This document shows, piece after piece, positions 1 through 7,585 of a stretch of 64,000 bases of DNA (position 1 is the stretch's first letter; the number at the start of each line of letters is the position of its first letter). This DNA comes from Vibrio agarivorans. GTDB lineage: Bacteria; Pseudomonadota; Gammaproteobacteria; Enterobacterales; Vibrionaceae. The DNA lies in NCBI RefSeq assembly GCF_030409635.1, contig NZ_JAUFQF010000001.1, forward strand, positions 620,001 to 684,000, read 5' to 3'. A program made the translations under genes and the position numbers. A model generated the notes under the pieces. It was not told the origin of the DNA. It saw only the letters and a program-made list of their open reading frames with translations, and did not search any database.

Positions 1-1
1 A

Positions 2-619
2 ACGATTAAGTTAAGTCTGATCACCCTACTTTCATCTGTGCTTGTCCTTACAGGTTGCAGCGAAGAAGTTTCCACCCCAACCGCTGGAAAAGAATACCAA
101 GAACTCGCAGAGCCATTAGAAGGTCTAGCGCCTGTCACCGAGATCTTTTCACTTACTTGCGGCCACTGTCGTTCAATTGAACAGTTTATTCCAGAGCTTG
201 AGCAAGCGACAGAACAAAGCATTGGTAAAGTTCACGTAACTTTTAACGAAAGTGCCCAAATTGCAGCAATGATTTACTACACCGCTGTTATGCAAAGTGA
301 TGAACCACTCTCACATGAGACAATGGATTCACTGTTCGCTGCAGTGCAAATGATGGGACAAGTCTCTCAAGAAGAGCAAAAAGCGGCCATAGAAGCTGTT
401 TTTACAGACAACAGCTGGTCTAGCCCGTACCAAATCGACGATCAGCAGCAAAGCGAAATGCTAGAACTTTTCCAAGAAGCAGACGACATTAGCATTAAAG
501 GCCGTATCAACAGCGTTCCTACTTTTATCGTTAACGGTCAGTACCAAGTGAACGTTTCTGCGCATGAAGACATTCAAAGCATCGCAAACACTATTAACTA
601 TCTATTAAATAAGGAGTAA
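2..619 (+). CDS. DsbA-like thiol:disulfide oxidoreductase lipoprotein (5' end outside window)
   Basis: The reading frame is open from base 2, so the true start lies before the window; the GTG at 38 is internal to the signal peptide. A lipobox (LTGC, Cys codon at 56-58) follows a hydrophobic stretch, so the product is probably a lipidated envelope protein. A thioredoxin-type C-G-H-C redox motif is at codons 158-169, and a cis-proline loop (V-P-T before FIVNG) lies near the C-terminus, as in DsbA. Such proteins oxidise or isomerise disulfides in exported proteins. The stop is 7 bases before the next ATG and an AAGGAG lies at the junction, so it is co-transcribed with the FKBP gene. A narrower DsbA subclass was not assigned. 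Confidence 0.85.
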   Translation, partial: TIKLSLITLLSSVLVLTGCSEEVSTPTAGKEYQELAEPLEGLAPVTEIFSLTCGHCRSIEQFIPELEQATEQSIGKVHVTFNESAQIAAMIYYTAVMQSDEPLSHETMDSLFAAVQMMGQVSQEEQKAAIEAVFTDNSWSSPYQIDDQQQSEMLELFQEADDISIKGRINSVPTFIVNGQYQVNVSAHEDIQSIANTINYLLNKE

Positions 620-626
620 TCTCACA

Positions 627-1100
627 ATGTCGAAAACGATTATTGCGGTCATTATCCTCGGTATTAGCCTTTTTCTTTTATACCGCAACATGCAGAACTC
701 AAAAGCGGCTGATTTGAATCAAGCCAAAGGACAAGCGTTCCTTGAGACAAACAAACAGAAAGACGGAGTCTTAACTACAGAGTCCGGCTTACAATACGAA
801 ATTGTTCATAAGAGTGAATCTGGTGAAAAGCCAACACCCGACAAGCGTGTGAAAGTGCATTACCACGGTACATTGATTGATGGTACTGTATTTGATAGTT
901 CAATAGATCGAGGCACACCGATCGATTTCGGTGTAACACAAGTCATCAAGGGCTGGCAAGAAGGTCTGCAGCTAATGGATAAAGGCGATAAATACCGCTT
1001 TTATATTCCTGCTCAACTGGGTTACGGAAACAGAGGGACAGGTCCTATCCCTGCTGCGTCAGTACTAATTTTCGATGTTGAGCTTATTGATATTCTTTAA
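627..1100 (+). CDS. FKBP-type peptidyl-prolyl cis-trans isomerase, membrane anchored
   Basis: 157 residues. Residues 4-21 form a single hydrophobic segment that would anchor the protein or act as an uncleaved signal. The rest is a short linker and one FKBP domain (about 65-157) with the family landmarks VHYHGTLIDGTVFDSS, a PIDF-like strand, VIKGWQEGL and the GYGNRG/IPAASVLIFDVELI end. The expected activity is prolyl isomerisation in the periplasm. The gene follows the DsbA-like lipoprotein with a Shine-Dalgarno AAGGAG at the upstream stop, which suggests a two-gene envelope protein-folding operon. The MIP/FkpA dimerisation helices are missing, so it is closer to a stand-alone FklB-type catalytic domain. 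Confidence 0.88.
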   Translation: MSKTIIAVIILGISLFLLYRNMQNSKAADLNQAKGQAFLETNKQKDGVLTTESGLQYEIVHKSESGEKPTPDKRVKVHYHGTLIDGTVFDSSIDRGTPIDFGVTQVIKGWQEGLQLMDKGDKYRFYIPAQLGYGNRGTGPIPAASVLIFDVELIDIL

Positions 1101-1120
1101 TCACTAAACTCGAAATCAAA

Positions 1121-1729
1121 TCATGGGGCGGGATGAAAACTCACTCGCTCCCCTTCCACCATATAGCAATCCATACCTGCGGCATGCGCAGCCTGTTTAC
1201 CCAACTCAGTATCTTCAAACACCACACAACGCGTTGGCTCACAATTTAGATTTTGTGCTGCAAGAATAAAGGTATCGGGGTTCGGCTTGTGACGCTCTAC
1301 ATCATTTGCAGTGACGACAGTTTCAAACAAATGTTCTAGGCCTGCTGCGCTAACTAAAGCATCCGCATTAATGCGTTGACTACCAGTGCCTATCGCCAAT
1401 GGACGTTTGCCATGTAGAGCATTAACGATATCCAAGGTCACTTTAATTGGCGTGCCCTTATCTTCTATCGCACGGAAACTGTCCATCTTGAAGCCAGATA
1501 CTTCTGTAGGGTCAAGTTTCAAGTTTTGTGTTTTGTTGATTTCTACTACGATCTTAGGGCTAGGCATACCGCCTAACGAGTGGAACCAAGCTTGATCGAA
1601 TTCAAAGTTGAATGTTTTTGCAGTCAACCCCCATGCTTCTAGATGGGCAGGCATGGTATCTAATAAAGTACCGTCCATATCAAAAATCAGACCTTGGTAC
1701 TTTTCGAGTTCTTTATAAATACTAATCAT
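1121..1729 (-). CDS. yqaB: HAD-family sugar-phosphate phosphatase (YqaB / beta-phosphoglucomutase-like)
   Basis: 202 residues. Motif I DMDGTLLDT is at about residues 17-25, with the nucleophile and acid/base Asp pair. A helical cap follows, then motif II (GTGSQR), motif III Lys (ERHKPNPDTF) and motif IV (VVFEDTELG). The spacing fits the beta-phosphoglucomutase subfamily; E. coli YqaB acts on fructose-1-phosphate and related substrates. It is convergent with the FKBP gene and is probably monocistronic. Exact substrate is not readable from sequence, so the symbol is family-level. Confidence 0.8.
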   Translation of the reverse strand: MISIYKELEKYQGLIFDMDGTLLDTMPAHLEAWGLTAKTFNFEFDQAWFHSLGGMPSPKIVVEINKTQNLKLDPTEVSGFKMDSFRAIEDKGTPIKVTLDIVNALHGKRPLAIGTGSQRINADALVSAAGLEHLFETVVTANDVERHKPNPDTFILAAQNLNCEPTRCVVFEDTELGKQAAHAAGMDCYMVEGERVSFHPAP

Positions 1730-1861
1730 TGTGTGTCTTTATCACTTACTTTCATGAAATCAAGTCAACCTATCATGACGATATTACGCTTTAACTATAT
1801 GAGCAATTTTTCGTAGCTTTATAGGCTATTTAATCTGCTTTTTGTTTCGACACTGCTCGAG

Positions 1862-1966
1862 TGTAAATATATAATTACAGCATATTGTAAACTGTGCTTG
1901 ACCTTTACCTGGTTTGTGCCAAAATTGCGCCCTAATTTTAATACACGCTGTATCGTATTTTTTACA
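1862..1966 (+). promoter_or_regulatory. Candidate TyrR operator array in front of the tyrosine permease
   Basis: Three sites resemble the TyrR box TGTAAA-N6-TTTACA: 1862-1879 (TGTAAA-N6-ATTACA, one mismatch), 1886-1903 (TGTAAA-N6-TTGACC, weak) and 1949-1966 (TGTATC-N6-TTTACA, abutting the ATG). All keep the G and C 14 bases apart. A TATAAT at 1870-1875 lies inside the first box, which would suit repression. Box identity is by eye only. Confidence 0.55.
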
Positions 1967-3172
1967 ATGACTCATTCTCGACTTTTAGGCAGTAGCCTAA
2001 TCATTGCTGGCACAACGATTGGTGCTGGTATGCTCGCTCTCCCCCTAGCTTCCGCTGCAATTGGTTTTCAATACTCACTATTGCTTATGATCTTCTTTTG
2101 GGCACTGATGACCTATAGCGCTTTATTGCTCGTTGAGGCTCACCAATACGCCGATCATGATGCGACCCTACATACACTAGCAACCAAGTTACTGGGCAAA
2201 AATGCGAAATGGTTGGTTGGCTTTTTTATGTGTTTTCTGTTTTATGCACTGTGTTCCGCCTATGTCGCAGGAGGCGGGAGCCAACTCAATGAGCGCATTC
2301 AGCAATGGTTTGGCCTTACACTCTCTAATGGTGCAACCAGCCTAATCTTTACACTTATCATCAGCAGTATTGTTTATCTCGGTACGATTGCGGTCGACAA
2401 GGTAAACCGTGTGCTATTCACCGCCAAGATCATTGCACTGATTGCGGTACTATTTCTTCTCTCGCCAAGCGTGAGCCGAACCTTTCTCGCAAGCCAGCCA
2501 TTAGAAACTGGATTACTGCTTGCTGCGATGCCAGTCGTTTTCACCTCATTCGGCTTTCACGGCTCTATTCCAGCATTAGTTCGCTATCTAAATGGTGATA
2601 CAAAAACACTGAAACATGCCATTATCGTTGGCTCATCAATTCCGTTACTCATTTATGTCTTCTGGCAACTCGTGACGCTAGGAAATCTTGAACAAGAAGT
2701 GATGGTTGCAAACCCTTCACTTGGTGCGTTGCTGCAATCCCTTTCTCTGCTAGTACAAAGCCCTGCTTTAGCGCAGATTGTCGGTGTATTTGCCGATCTT
2801 GCACTCGCGACTTCATTTTTGGGTGTCAGCTTGGGGTTGTTTGAATTTGTCGGTGATGCAACCCGTCGTAATCAAAGCGAGCAACATCGCGCAATCATTG
2901 GAGCAATGACTTTTGTGCCGCCCCTGCTATTTGCTGTGTTCTATCCGCAAGGCTTTATCATGGCGTTGGGCTATGCGGCGCTTGCCCTAGCTGCACTGGC
3001 GTTGTTTATACCAGTTCTTCTCGTCATTAAGGCACGCAAGACTTCGACAGAGCCTGGTTTCTATCAAGTTAGTGGTGGTAATACGGGTTTGGTGGCCGTT
3101 ACTTTATCTGGCCTAATGATCGTCGGTGTGCAACTCAGCATCACTCTTGGATTGCTGCCAAGCGTAGGTTAA
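1967..3172 (+). CDS. tyrP: Aromatic amino acid (tyrosine-type) permease, HAAAP family
   Basis: 401 residues from the ATG at 1967, chosen because its N-terminus (M-T-H-S-R-L-L-G-S, then IIAGTTIGAGMLALPLA) matches where TyrP/Mtr/TnaB proteins begin; the longer frame starts at a TTG at 1898 inside the operator region. About eleven hydrophobic segments are visible, as expected for an inner-membrane proton-coupled aromatic amino acid importer. TyrR-like boxes upstream support a tyrosine or phenylalanine connection. There is no good Shine-Dalgarno before 1967 (a T-rich tract instead). TnaB- or Mtr-type specificity cannot be excluded. Confidence 0.82.
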   Translation: MTHSRLLGSSLIIAGTTIGAGMLALPLASAAIGFQYSLLLMIFFWALMTYSALLLVEAHQYADHDATLHTLATKLLGKNAKWLVGFFMCFLFYALCSAYVAGGGSQLNERIQQWFGLTLSNGATSLIFTLIISSIVYLGTIAVDKVNRVLFTAKIIALIAVLFLLSPSVSRTFLASQPLETGLLLAAMPVVFTSFGFHGSIPALVRYLNGDTKTLKHAIIVGSSIPLLIYVFWQLVTLGNLEQEVMVANPSLGALLQSLSLLVQSPALAQIVGVFADLALATSFLGVSLGLFEFVGDATRRNQSEQHRAIIGAMTFVPPLLFAVFYPQGFIMALGYAALALAALALFIPVLLVIKARKTSTEPGFYQVSGGNTGLVAVTLSGLMIVGVQLSITLGLLPSVG

Positions 3173-3305
3173 GGTCAAGGCTTTTTGCGGTAAAATGCTA
3201 AACCCCATTTCCCTCAGCAAAGAGCCTCAATCTATCATTGTGTATCTTTCACGATATCTATATTCTAGCTATTTACATTTCCTTACTTAATAAGTTGTTA
3301 TTTCG

Positions 3306-3926
3306 ATGAATTTTGCGGTTTTAAGTGTGTTCATTCCCACCTTCTTTTTTGTTTCTGTAACGCCGGGTATGTGTATGACACTCGCACTAACGCTCGGAAT
3401 GAGTATTGGCTATCGTCGTACTCTATGGATGATGGTTGGAGAGCTCATTGGCGTTGCCTTGGTTTCTATCGCAGCCGTGCTAGGTATAGCCGCGATTATG
3501 CTCAACTATCCGTGGCTATTCGTTGGCTTTAAATTTATTGGTGGGACGTATCTGGCCTATCTTGGTGTGCAAATGTGGCGCTCCAAAGGCAAGTTAGCAC
3601 TCTCTGCCGATGCAAAAGAAATCGAAGCAGGAAATGATTGGGACTTGGTTGTTCAAGGCTTTGTCACCGCAATTGCAAACCCAAAAGGTTGGGCATTCAT
3701 GATCTCCCTACTCCCTCCGTTTGTTGATCAGTCTTCTCCTTTGACGCCACAACTTATTGTATTGGTCTCAATCATCTTGGTTTGTGAGTTTGCCTGTATG
3801 ACGCTATATGCGACAGGCGGTAAAGGGCTGAAACGATTATTAGGAAAAAGGGAAAACGTCAAACTGCTTAACCGAATTGCGGGTAGTTTAATGATGGGTG
3901 TCGGTATCTGGCTATACCTAACTTAG
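3306..3926 (+). CDS. LysE/RhtB-family amino acid exporter
   Basis: 206 residues with six hydrophobic segments and the family N-terminal signature VTPGMCMTLALTLGMSIGYRR near residues 18-40. Near residue 120 there is the second conserved stretch, TAIANPKGWAFMISLLPPFV. These inner-membrane proteins export amino acids or homoserine lactones; substrate is not predictable here. It stands alone between tyrP and a convergent galE, and ends in a tandem repeat and a bidirectional terminator. Confidence 0.85.
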   Translation: MNFAVLSVFIPTFFFVSVTPGMCMTLALTLGMSIGYRRTLWMMVGELIGVALVSIAAVLGIAAIMLNYPWLFVGFKFIGGTYLAYLGVQMWRSKGKLALSADAKEIEAGNDWDLVVQGFVTAIANPKGWAFMISLLPPFVDQSSPLTPQLIVLVSIILVCEFACMTLYATGGKGLKRLLGKRENVKLLNRIAGSLMMGVGIWLYLT

Positions 3927-3932
3927 TTTGAA

Positions 3933-3962
3933 TAGAACTGGTCTGTATAGAGCTAGTCTATA
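3933..3962. repeat. 15-bp tandem duplication
   Basis: TAGAACTGGTCTGTA (3933-3947) is followed directly by TAGAGCTAGTCTATA (3948-3962), three mismatches apart, and then by the start of a third copy (TAGAAG). It lies just after the LysE-family stop codon. Confidence 0.6.
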
Positions 3963-3984
3963 TAGAAGTAAGCGAACGAAATGA

Positions 3985-4019
3985 AAAATGCCCGAATCTA
4001 TAGTCGATTCGGGCATTTT
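3985..4019. terminator. Bidirectional Rho-independent terminator
   Basis: A 14-bp perfect stem (3985-3998 with 4006-4019, core ATGCCCGAATC) encloses a 7-base loop, with A/T runs on both sides. It sits between the convergent lysE-type and galE genes and can serve both. Confidence 0.9.
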
Positions 4020-4043
4020 ATCGTTATGTACAATTAAGGCGTG

Positions 4044-5060
4044 TTAAGCGTCTGGATAACCATTCGGGTTATTAGACTGCCAGCGCCAAGTGTCTGCTGT
4101 CATCTCTTCGAGTGTACGTTCTGCTTTCCACTCTAGTTCAAGCATCGCTTTGGCTGGATCGGCCCAACACTCGGCAATATCACCAGGGCGACGCTCTACC
4201 AACTTGTAAGGGATCGCTTTCTGACTTGCTGCTTCGAACGCTTTAACCATTTCTAGAACACTTGAACCATTACCTGTACCTAGGTTGTAAACGTGTAGAC
4301 CTTGCTTGCGACCTACTTTCTGAAGGGCAGCAATATGGCCATCAGATAAATCCATCACGTGGATATAATCACGAACACCCGTACCATCTTTCGTTGGGTA
4401 ATCACTACCAAATACTGAAAGGAACTCACGACGACCAACCGCCACTTGTGACACAAACGGCATCAAGTTATTTGGGATACCCTGCGGATCTTCACCTAAC
4501 TCACCTGTTGGGTGTGAGCCGACAGGGTTGAAGTAACGCAGCAATGTGATACTCCAATCAGGATTCGCTGCTTGGAAGTCCGTTAAACACTCTTCCACCA
4601 TCAGCTTGCTGCGGCCATATGGGTTGGTTGCACTGGTTGGGAAGTCTTCAGTAATTGGCACAGAGGCAGGATCGCCATAAACCGTCGCTGAAGAACTAAA
4701 TACAATGCTCTTTACGCCCGCTTCACGCATCGCGTCCACTAGCACCAATGTACCATTTACGTTGTTGTCGTAATACTCTAGAGGTTTTGCTACCGACTCT
4801 CCAACCGCTTTAAGGCCAGCAAAATGAATCACGGCTTCAACATCATGCGCTTTTATTGTCTCAACAAGCAGCGCTTTATCACGGATATCACCGTGAACAA
4901 ACGTTGGCTTTACACCTGCCACTTTTTCGATGCGTTCGAGAACAGAAGACTTACTGTTGTATAGATTATCAACAATCACTGGCGTCATGCCGGCTTCAAT
5001 CATTTGAATACAGGTGTGGCTACCGATATAGCCCATACCACCCGTTACTAAAACATTCAT
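4044..5060 (-). CDS. galE: UDP-glucose 4-epimerase GalE
   Basis: 338 residues, the usual GalE length. The NAD-binding motif TGGMGYIGSH is at residues 7-16. The catalytic residues are visible as SSSATVYG and the YxxxK pair in NPYGRSKLMVEE (about residue 150), and the substrate-binding RYFNPVGSHP follows. It interconverts UDP-glucose and UDP-galactose in the cytosol for galactose use and surface polysaccharide. No other Leloir genes adjoin it, so it is not in a gal operon here. The 54-bp gap to the upstream cyclase gene on the same strand would allow read-through. Confidence 0.96.
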   Translation of the reverse strand: MNVLVTGGMGYIGSHTCIQMIEAGMTPVIVDNLYNSKSSVLERIEKVAGVKPTFVHGDIRDKALLVETIKAHDVEAVIHFAGLKAVGESVAKPLEYYDNNVNGTLVLVDAMREAGVKSIVFSSSATVYGDPASVPITEDFPTSATNPYGRSKLMVEECLTDFQAANPDWSITLLRYFNPVGSHPTGELGEDPQGIPNNLMPFVSQVAVGRREFLSVFGSDYPTKDGTGVRDYIHVMDLSDGHIAALQKVGRKQGLHVYNLGTGNGSSVLEMVKAFEAASQKAIPYKLVERRPGDIAECWADPAKAMLELEWKAERTLEEMTADTWRWQSNNPNGYPDA

Positions 5061-5114
5061 TTATCCTAGCCTCTAGATGTTTTTCATTGTTAGGGCAAAA
5101 GTTTAAACCATTGT

Positions 5115-7088
5115 CTAATCAATGTCTTTAGCCGGGGGGTCTATAATTGTAAAGCAGCCTTTGCCTGCACTTTTCGCCTGATACATTGCCGTATCGGCAA
5201 GCTTCATTACCTCGTTAGAAGTGACTTGAGGTGTATTAGACCAATACCCGCCAATACTCACCCCAACCTGCAAAGTACTGCCTTTATAACTCACTGGCTC
5301 AGAGAGATGATCTATCAGTTTTTCTGCTCGTTTAACGAGTTGTTCACGAAGACAAGAGCGCAACACAATAATAAACTCATCACCCGCTAAACGTACCACA
5401 AGATCTTCACTGCGAACTTGGCTCTGAAGCCGCTTAGCTACGACTTTCAACACTTCATCACCAGCATCATGACCAAATTGGTCATTCACCTCTTTAAACC
5501 CATCTAGGTCAGCGTACAAAAGTGCATAGGGTTTAAACTCACTCTCACCCTGCAACTGTTCAAGCGCTGTGTATAAGCTTGCGCGATTGGCAAGACCCGT
5601 CAGAACATCATGGTGCGCAAGATAGCTTAAACGCTCCATCTCTTTGGTCTCCGACAAATCCGTAATCATCACCAACCATTCCGATTCTTGATTCGATTGC
5701 TCACTGTAGATTTTGGCAACTTTAACCAATAAGGGCATGTCACGCCCATCTTTGTGCGCCTCAATCACTTCACCATGCCAGTGTCCTTGACGCTCCACTG
5801 CAACACGAATCGTCTTAGCTAAGTCATAATAGGTGTTTTTACTCACCAAATTGTTAAGGGGAATTCCGATTAGCTCAGTGACAGTGTAACCAAGAGTCTT
5901 CTCAATCGCAGGGTTAGCGGTCTTGATATTGAAGTCTTCATCCAGTACTAAGATCGCATCTTTGATGTTTTCAAAGACACCAGCCGCCAACTTGAGTTGC
6001 TTCATTGCAGATTCAAACTCGGTAACATCCTCAATTGCAAGAAGCACCTGACCTGGCTTAGTGAGGCGGCGACTCGATACTTGGACTAAGATAGGTTCGC
6101 CTTGAGCATTGGTCGCTTGAAAGTGGCGATCATCGATTTGTGTCCCATTTTCAATAAGCTCCATCAGCGTTGACTCTTGCCAAATACGAATCACGGAGAA
6201 CAGAGACTGACCGACGACTGATGATTGTTCGACTTTGAATACACTGACACACTCTTGATTGTGCAAAATCACTTTACCTTCTTGGCTCACCACGATGAGT
6301 GCATGCTGCACCGTTTGGATCACCTCATTAGCAAAGTACTTCTCATGCTCAAGTCGGTCTAAAGTATGCGCGACTTGCTCATCACGTCGGCCTAACCGAT
6401 AGATCATGGTATTAAACGCAGAAACCAACTGACCAAGCTCATCATTTGAAGGCACTTTTAGCCGCGCAACTGTCATGCGCTCCTCGATATGATCTTGAAT
6501 CGACTGGTTTAATGCCGTAATCGGCGTCACGATTCGTCGTTCGATGAACTTATAGAAAATAAACCCACATATCACGAGCATAACCAGTTCAAAAAGGCCC
6601 TTGTTAAGTGCTTTCCTATTGAGCTCGCCGATATAACTTTTCGCTGCAATGACATGCAGTCGTCCCAGTACCTCATCGCCAGACGTCACGGGAACAAAAA
6701 CATGAATGTGATGAGAATCTGCAATCGTCCCTGCTTGTTGTTGAAGACTATGTTCATGGATCATAGCGGCGTTAAGGTGGCGTTCCTCTTTTTCATACTG
6801 AGCAAAGACAAGCCCATTCACATCGCTTAACTGAGCAATGTCAACATCAGAGTCAGCATTAAAGGCACTTAGCGTTTCATCGGCAGAAATACGATCATCA
6901 AACGCCATTGCCGCTGACAAGTTAAAGGCAACGCCCTTGGAGAAGACCGTAACGCGCTCAATAAGATTTTGTTCGTAGCTATTGTAGTTTAGGTATAGAT
7001 CGTACAAACGTGCGATAGAAAATAGTACGCCCAAAAAAAGGATGACGGGCAGCAATAATTTACCTTGTAGAGATCGATATAGCTTCAT
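5115..7088 (-). CDS. Membrane diguanylate cyclase: CHASE8-like sensor, HAMP, two PAS, GGDEF
   Basis: 657 residues. A first membrane segment (about 10-30) precedes a periplasmic region of about 120 residues resembling the CHASE8 domain of YfiN/TpbB (NLSAAMAFDDRISADETL). A second membrane segment (about 165-182), HAMP (PITALNQSI..., about 183-235), two PAS regions (about 255-360 and 370-485) and a GGDEF domain follow. The active-site motif is AGDEF (568-572), a variant usually still active, and an RxxD inhibitory site (559-562) lies five residues before it, so a product-inhibited c-di-GMP synthase is expected. Its start overlaps the YfiR-like stop by four bases, which suggests YfiR-type periplasmic control. 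Confidence 0.88.
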   Translation of the reverse strand: MKLYRSLQGKLLLPVILFLGVLFSIARLYDLYLNYNSYEQNLIERVTVFSKGVAFNLSAAMAFDDRISADETLSAFNADSDVDIAQLSDVNGLVFAQYEKEERHLNAAMIHEHSLQQQAGTIADSHHIHVFVPVTSGDEVLGRLHVIAAKSYIGELNRKALNKGLFELVMLVICGFIFYKFIERRIVTPITALNQSIQDHIEERMTVARLKVPSNDELGQLVSAFNTMIYRLGRRDEQVAHTLDRLEHEKYFANEVIQTVQHALIVVSQEGKVILHNQECVSVFKVEQSSVVGQSLFSVIRIWQESTLMELIENGTQIDDRHFQATNAQGEPILVQVSSRRLTKPGQVLLAIEDVTEFESAMKQLKLAAGVFENIKDAILVLDEDFNIKTANPAIEKTLGYTVTELIGIPLNNLVSKNTYYDLAKTIRVAVERQGHWHGEVIEAHKDGRDMPLLVKVAKIYSEQSNQESEWLVMITDLSETKEMERLSYLAHHDVLTGLANRASLYTALEQLQGESEFKPYALLYADLDGFKEVNDQFGHDAGDEVLKVVAKRLQSQVRSEDLVVRLAGDEFIIVLRSCLREQLVKRAEKLIDHLSEPVSYKGSTLQVGVSIGGYWSNTPQVTSNEVMKLADTAMYQAKSAGKGCFTIIDPPAKDID

Positions 7089-7585
7089 TTTCGACCTCCT
7101 TCAATATCTGAGATTCGTAACAGCTGCGATGAGATAGTGTAGTCTCCCAGGTTGTCTAGATTGACCTTTGGACGAATCGCACCATTCTTTAGCGGCAATG
7201 CAATTGCACCACCCTGCTGCAGAAACACACCATGACTGCCAATAGTAACGGTTCTATCAGTAAGGTTAGAGAAATCTGCTTCATTGTCAAAATAGGCTAT
7301 ATCGCACTGCTCACTGGTTTCGCTACCTAATCGAATGCTAGTGACAGTCGTAGCAACTTGCTCTAACGCTTGGTAAATATTGCTATTATCAATGACACAA
7401 AACAGCAAATTAGGTTCTAGTGGCGGCTCATTCCAGTAGATAAAATTGGCAATTCTATACAGGTAAACCGCTTTTAGTTCATCACTACTGACCGCAGCTT
7501 CTGCCGACTCACTCAAGACTAACCCACCGATTAACATGCAGGCTAACAATGAAAGTCTGTACATACGTTGTAGCTTAGAACTCAT
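7085..7585 (-). CDS. yfiR: YfiR-family periplasmic regulator (DUF4154)
   Basis: 166 residues with a signal peptide (hydrophobic about 10-25, then SAEA-AVSS). The family pattern is visible: KAVYLYRIANFIYW near the N-terminus of the mature protein, paired cysteines, a GGAI strand, and VNLDNLGDYTISSQLL near the end. In Pseudomonas the periplasmic YfiR represses the cyclase YfiN and responds to redox and envelope stress. Here the gene lies between a TonB receptor (11-base overlap) and a CHASE8-like cyclase (4-base overlap), so the same repressor-sensor role is a reasonable inference. Confidence 0.82.
   Translation of the reverse strand: MSSKLQRMYRLSLLACMLIGGLVLSESAEAAVSSDELKAVYLYRIANFIYWNEPPLEPNLLFCVIDNSNIYQALEQVATTVTSIRLGSETSEQCDIAYFDNEADFSNLTDRTVTIGSHGVFLQQGGAIALPLKNGAIRPKVNLDNLGDYTISSQLLRISDIEGGRK

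Noticed and set aside
1386..1595. Plus-strand open frame inside the HAD gene
   Set aside because: It is the opposite-strand shadow of the phosphatase coding region, with no ribosome site or protein-family pattern.
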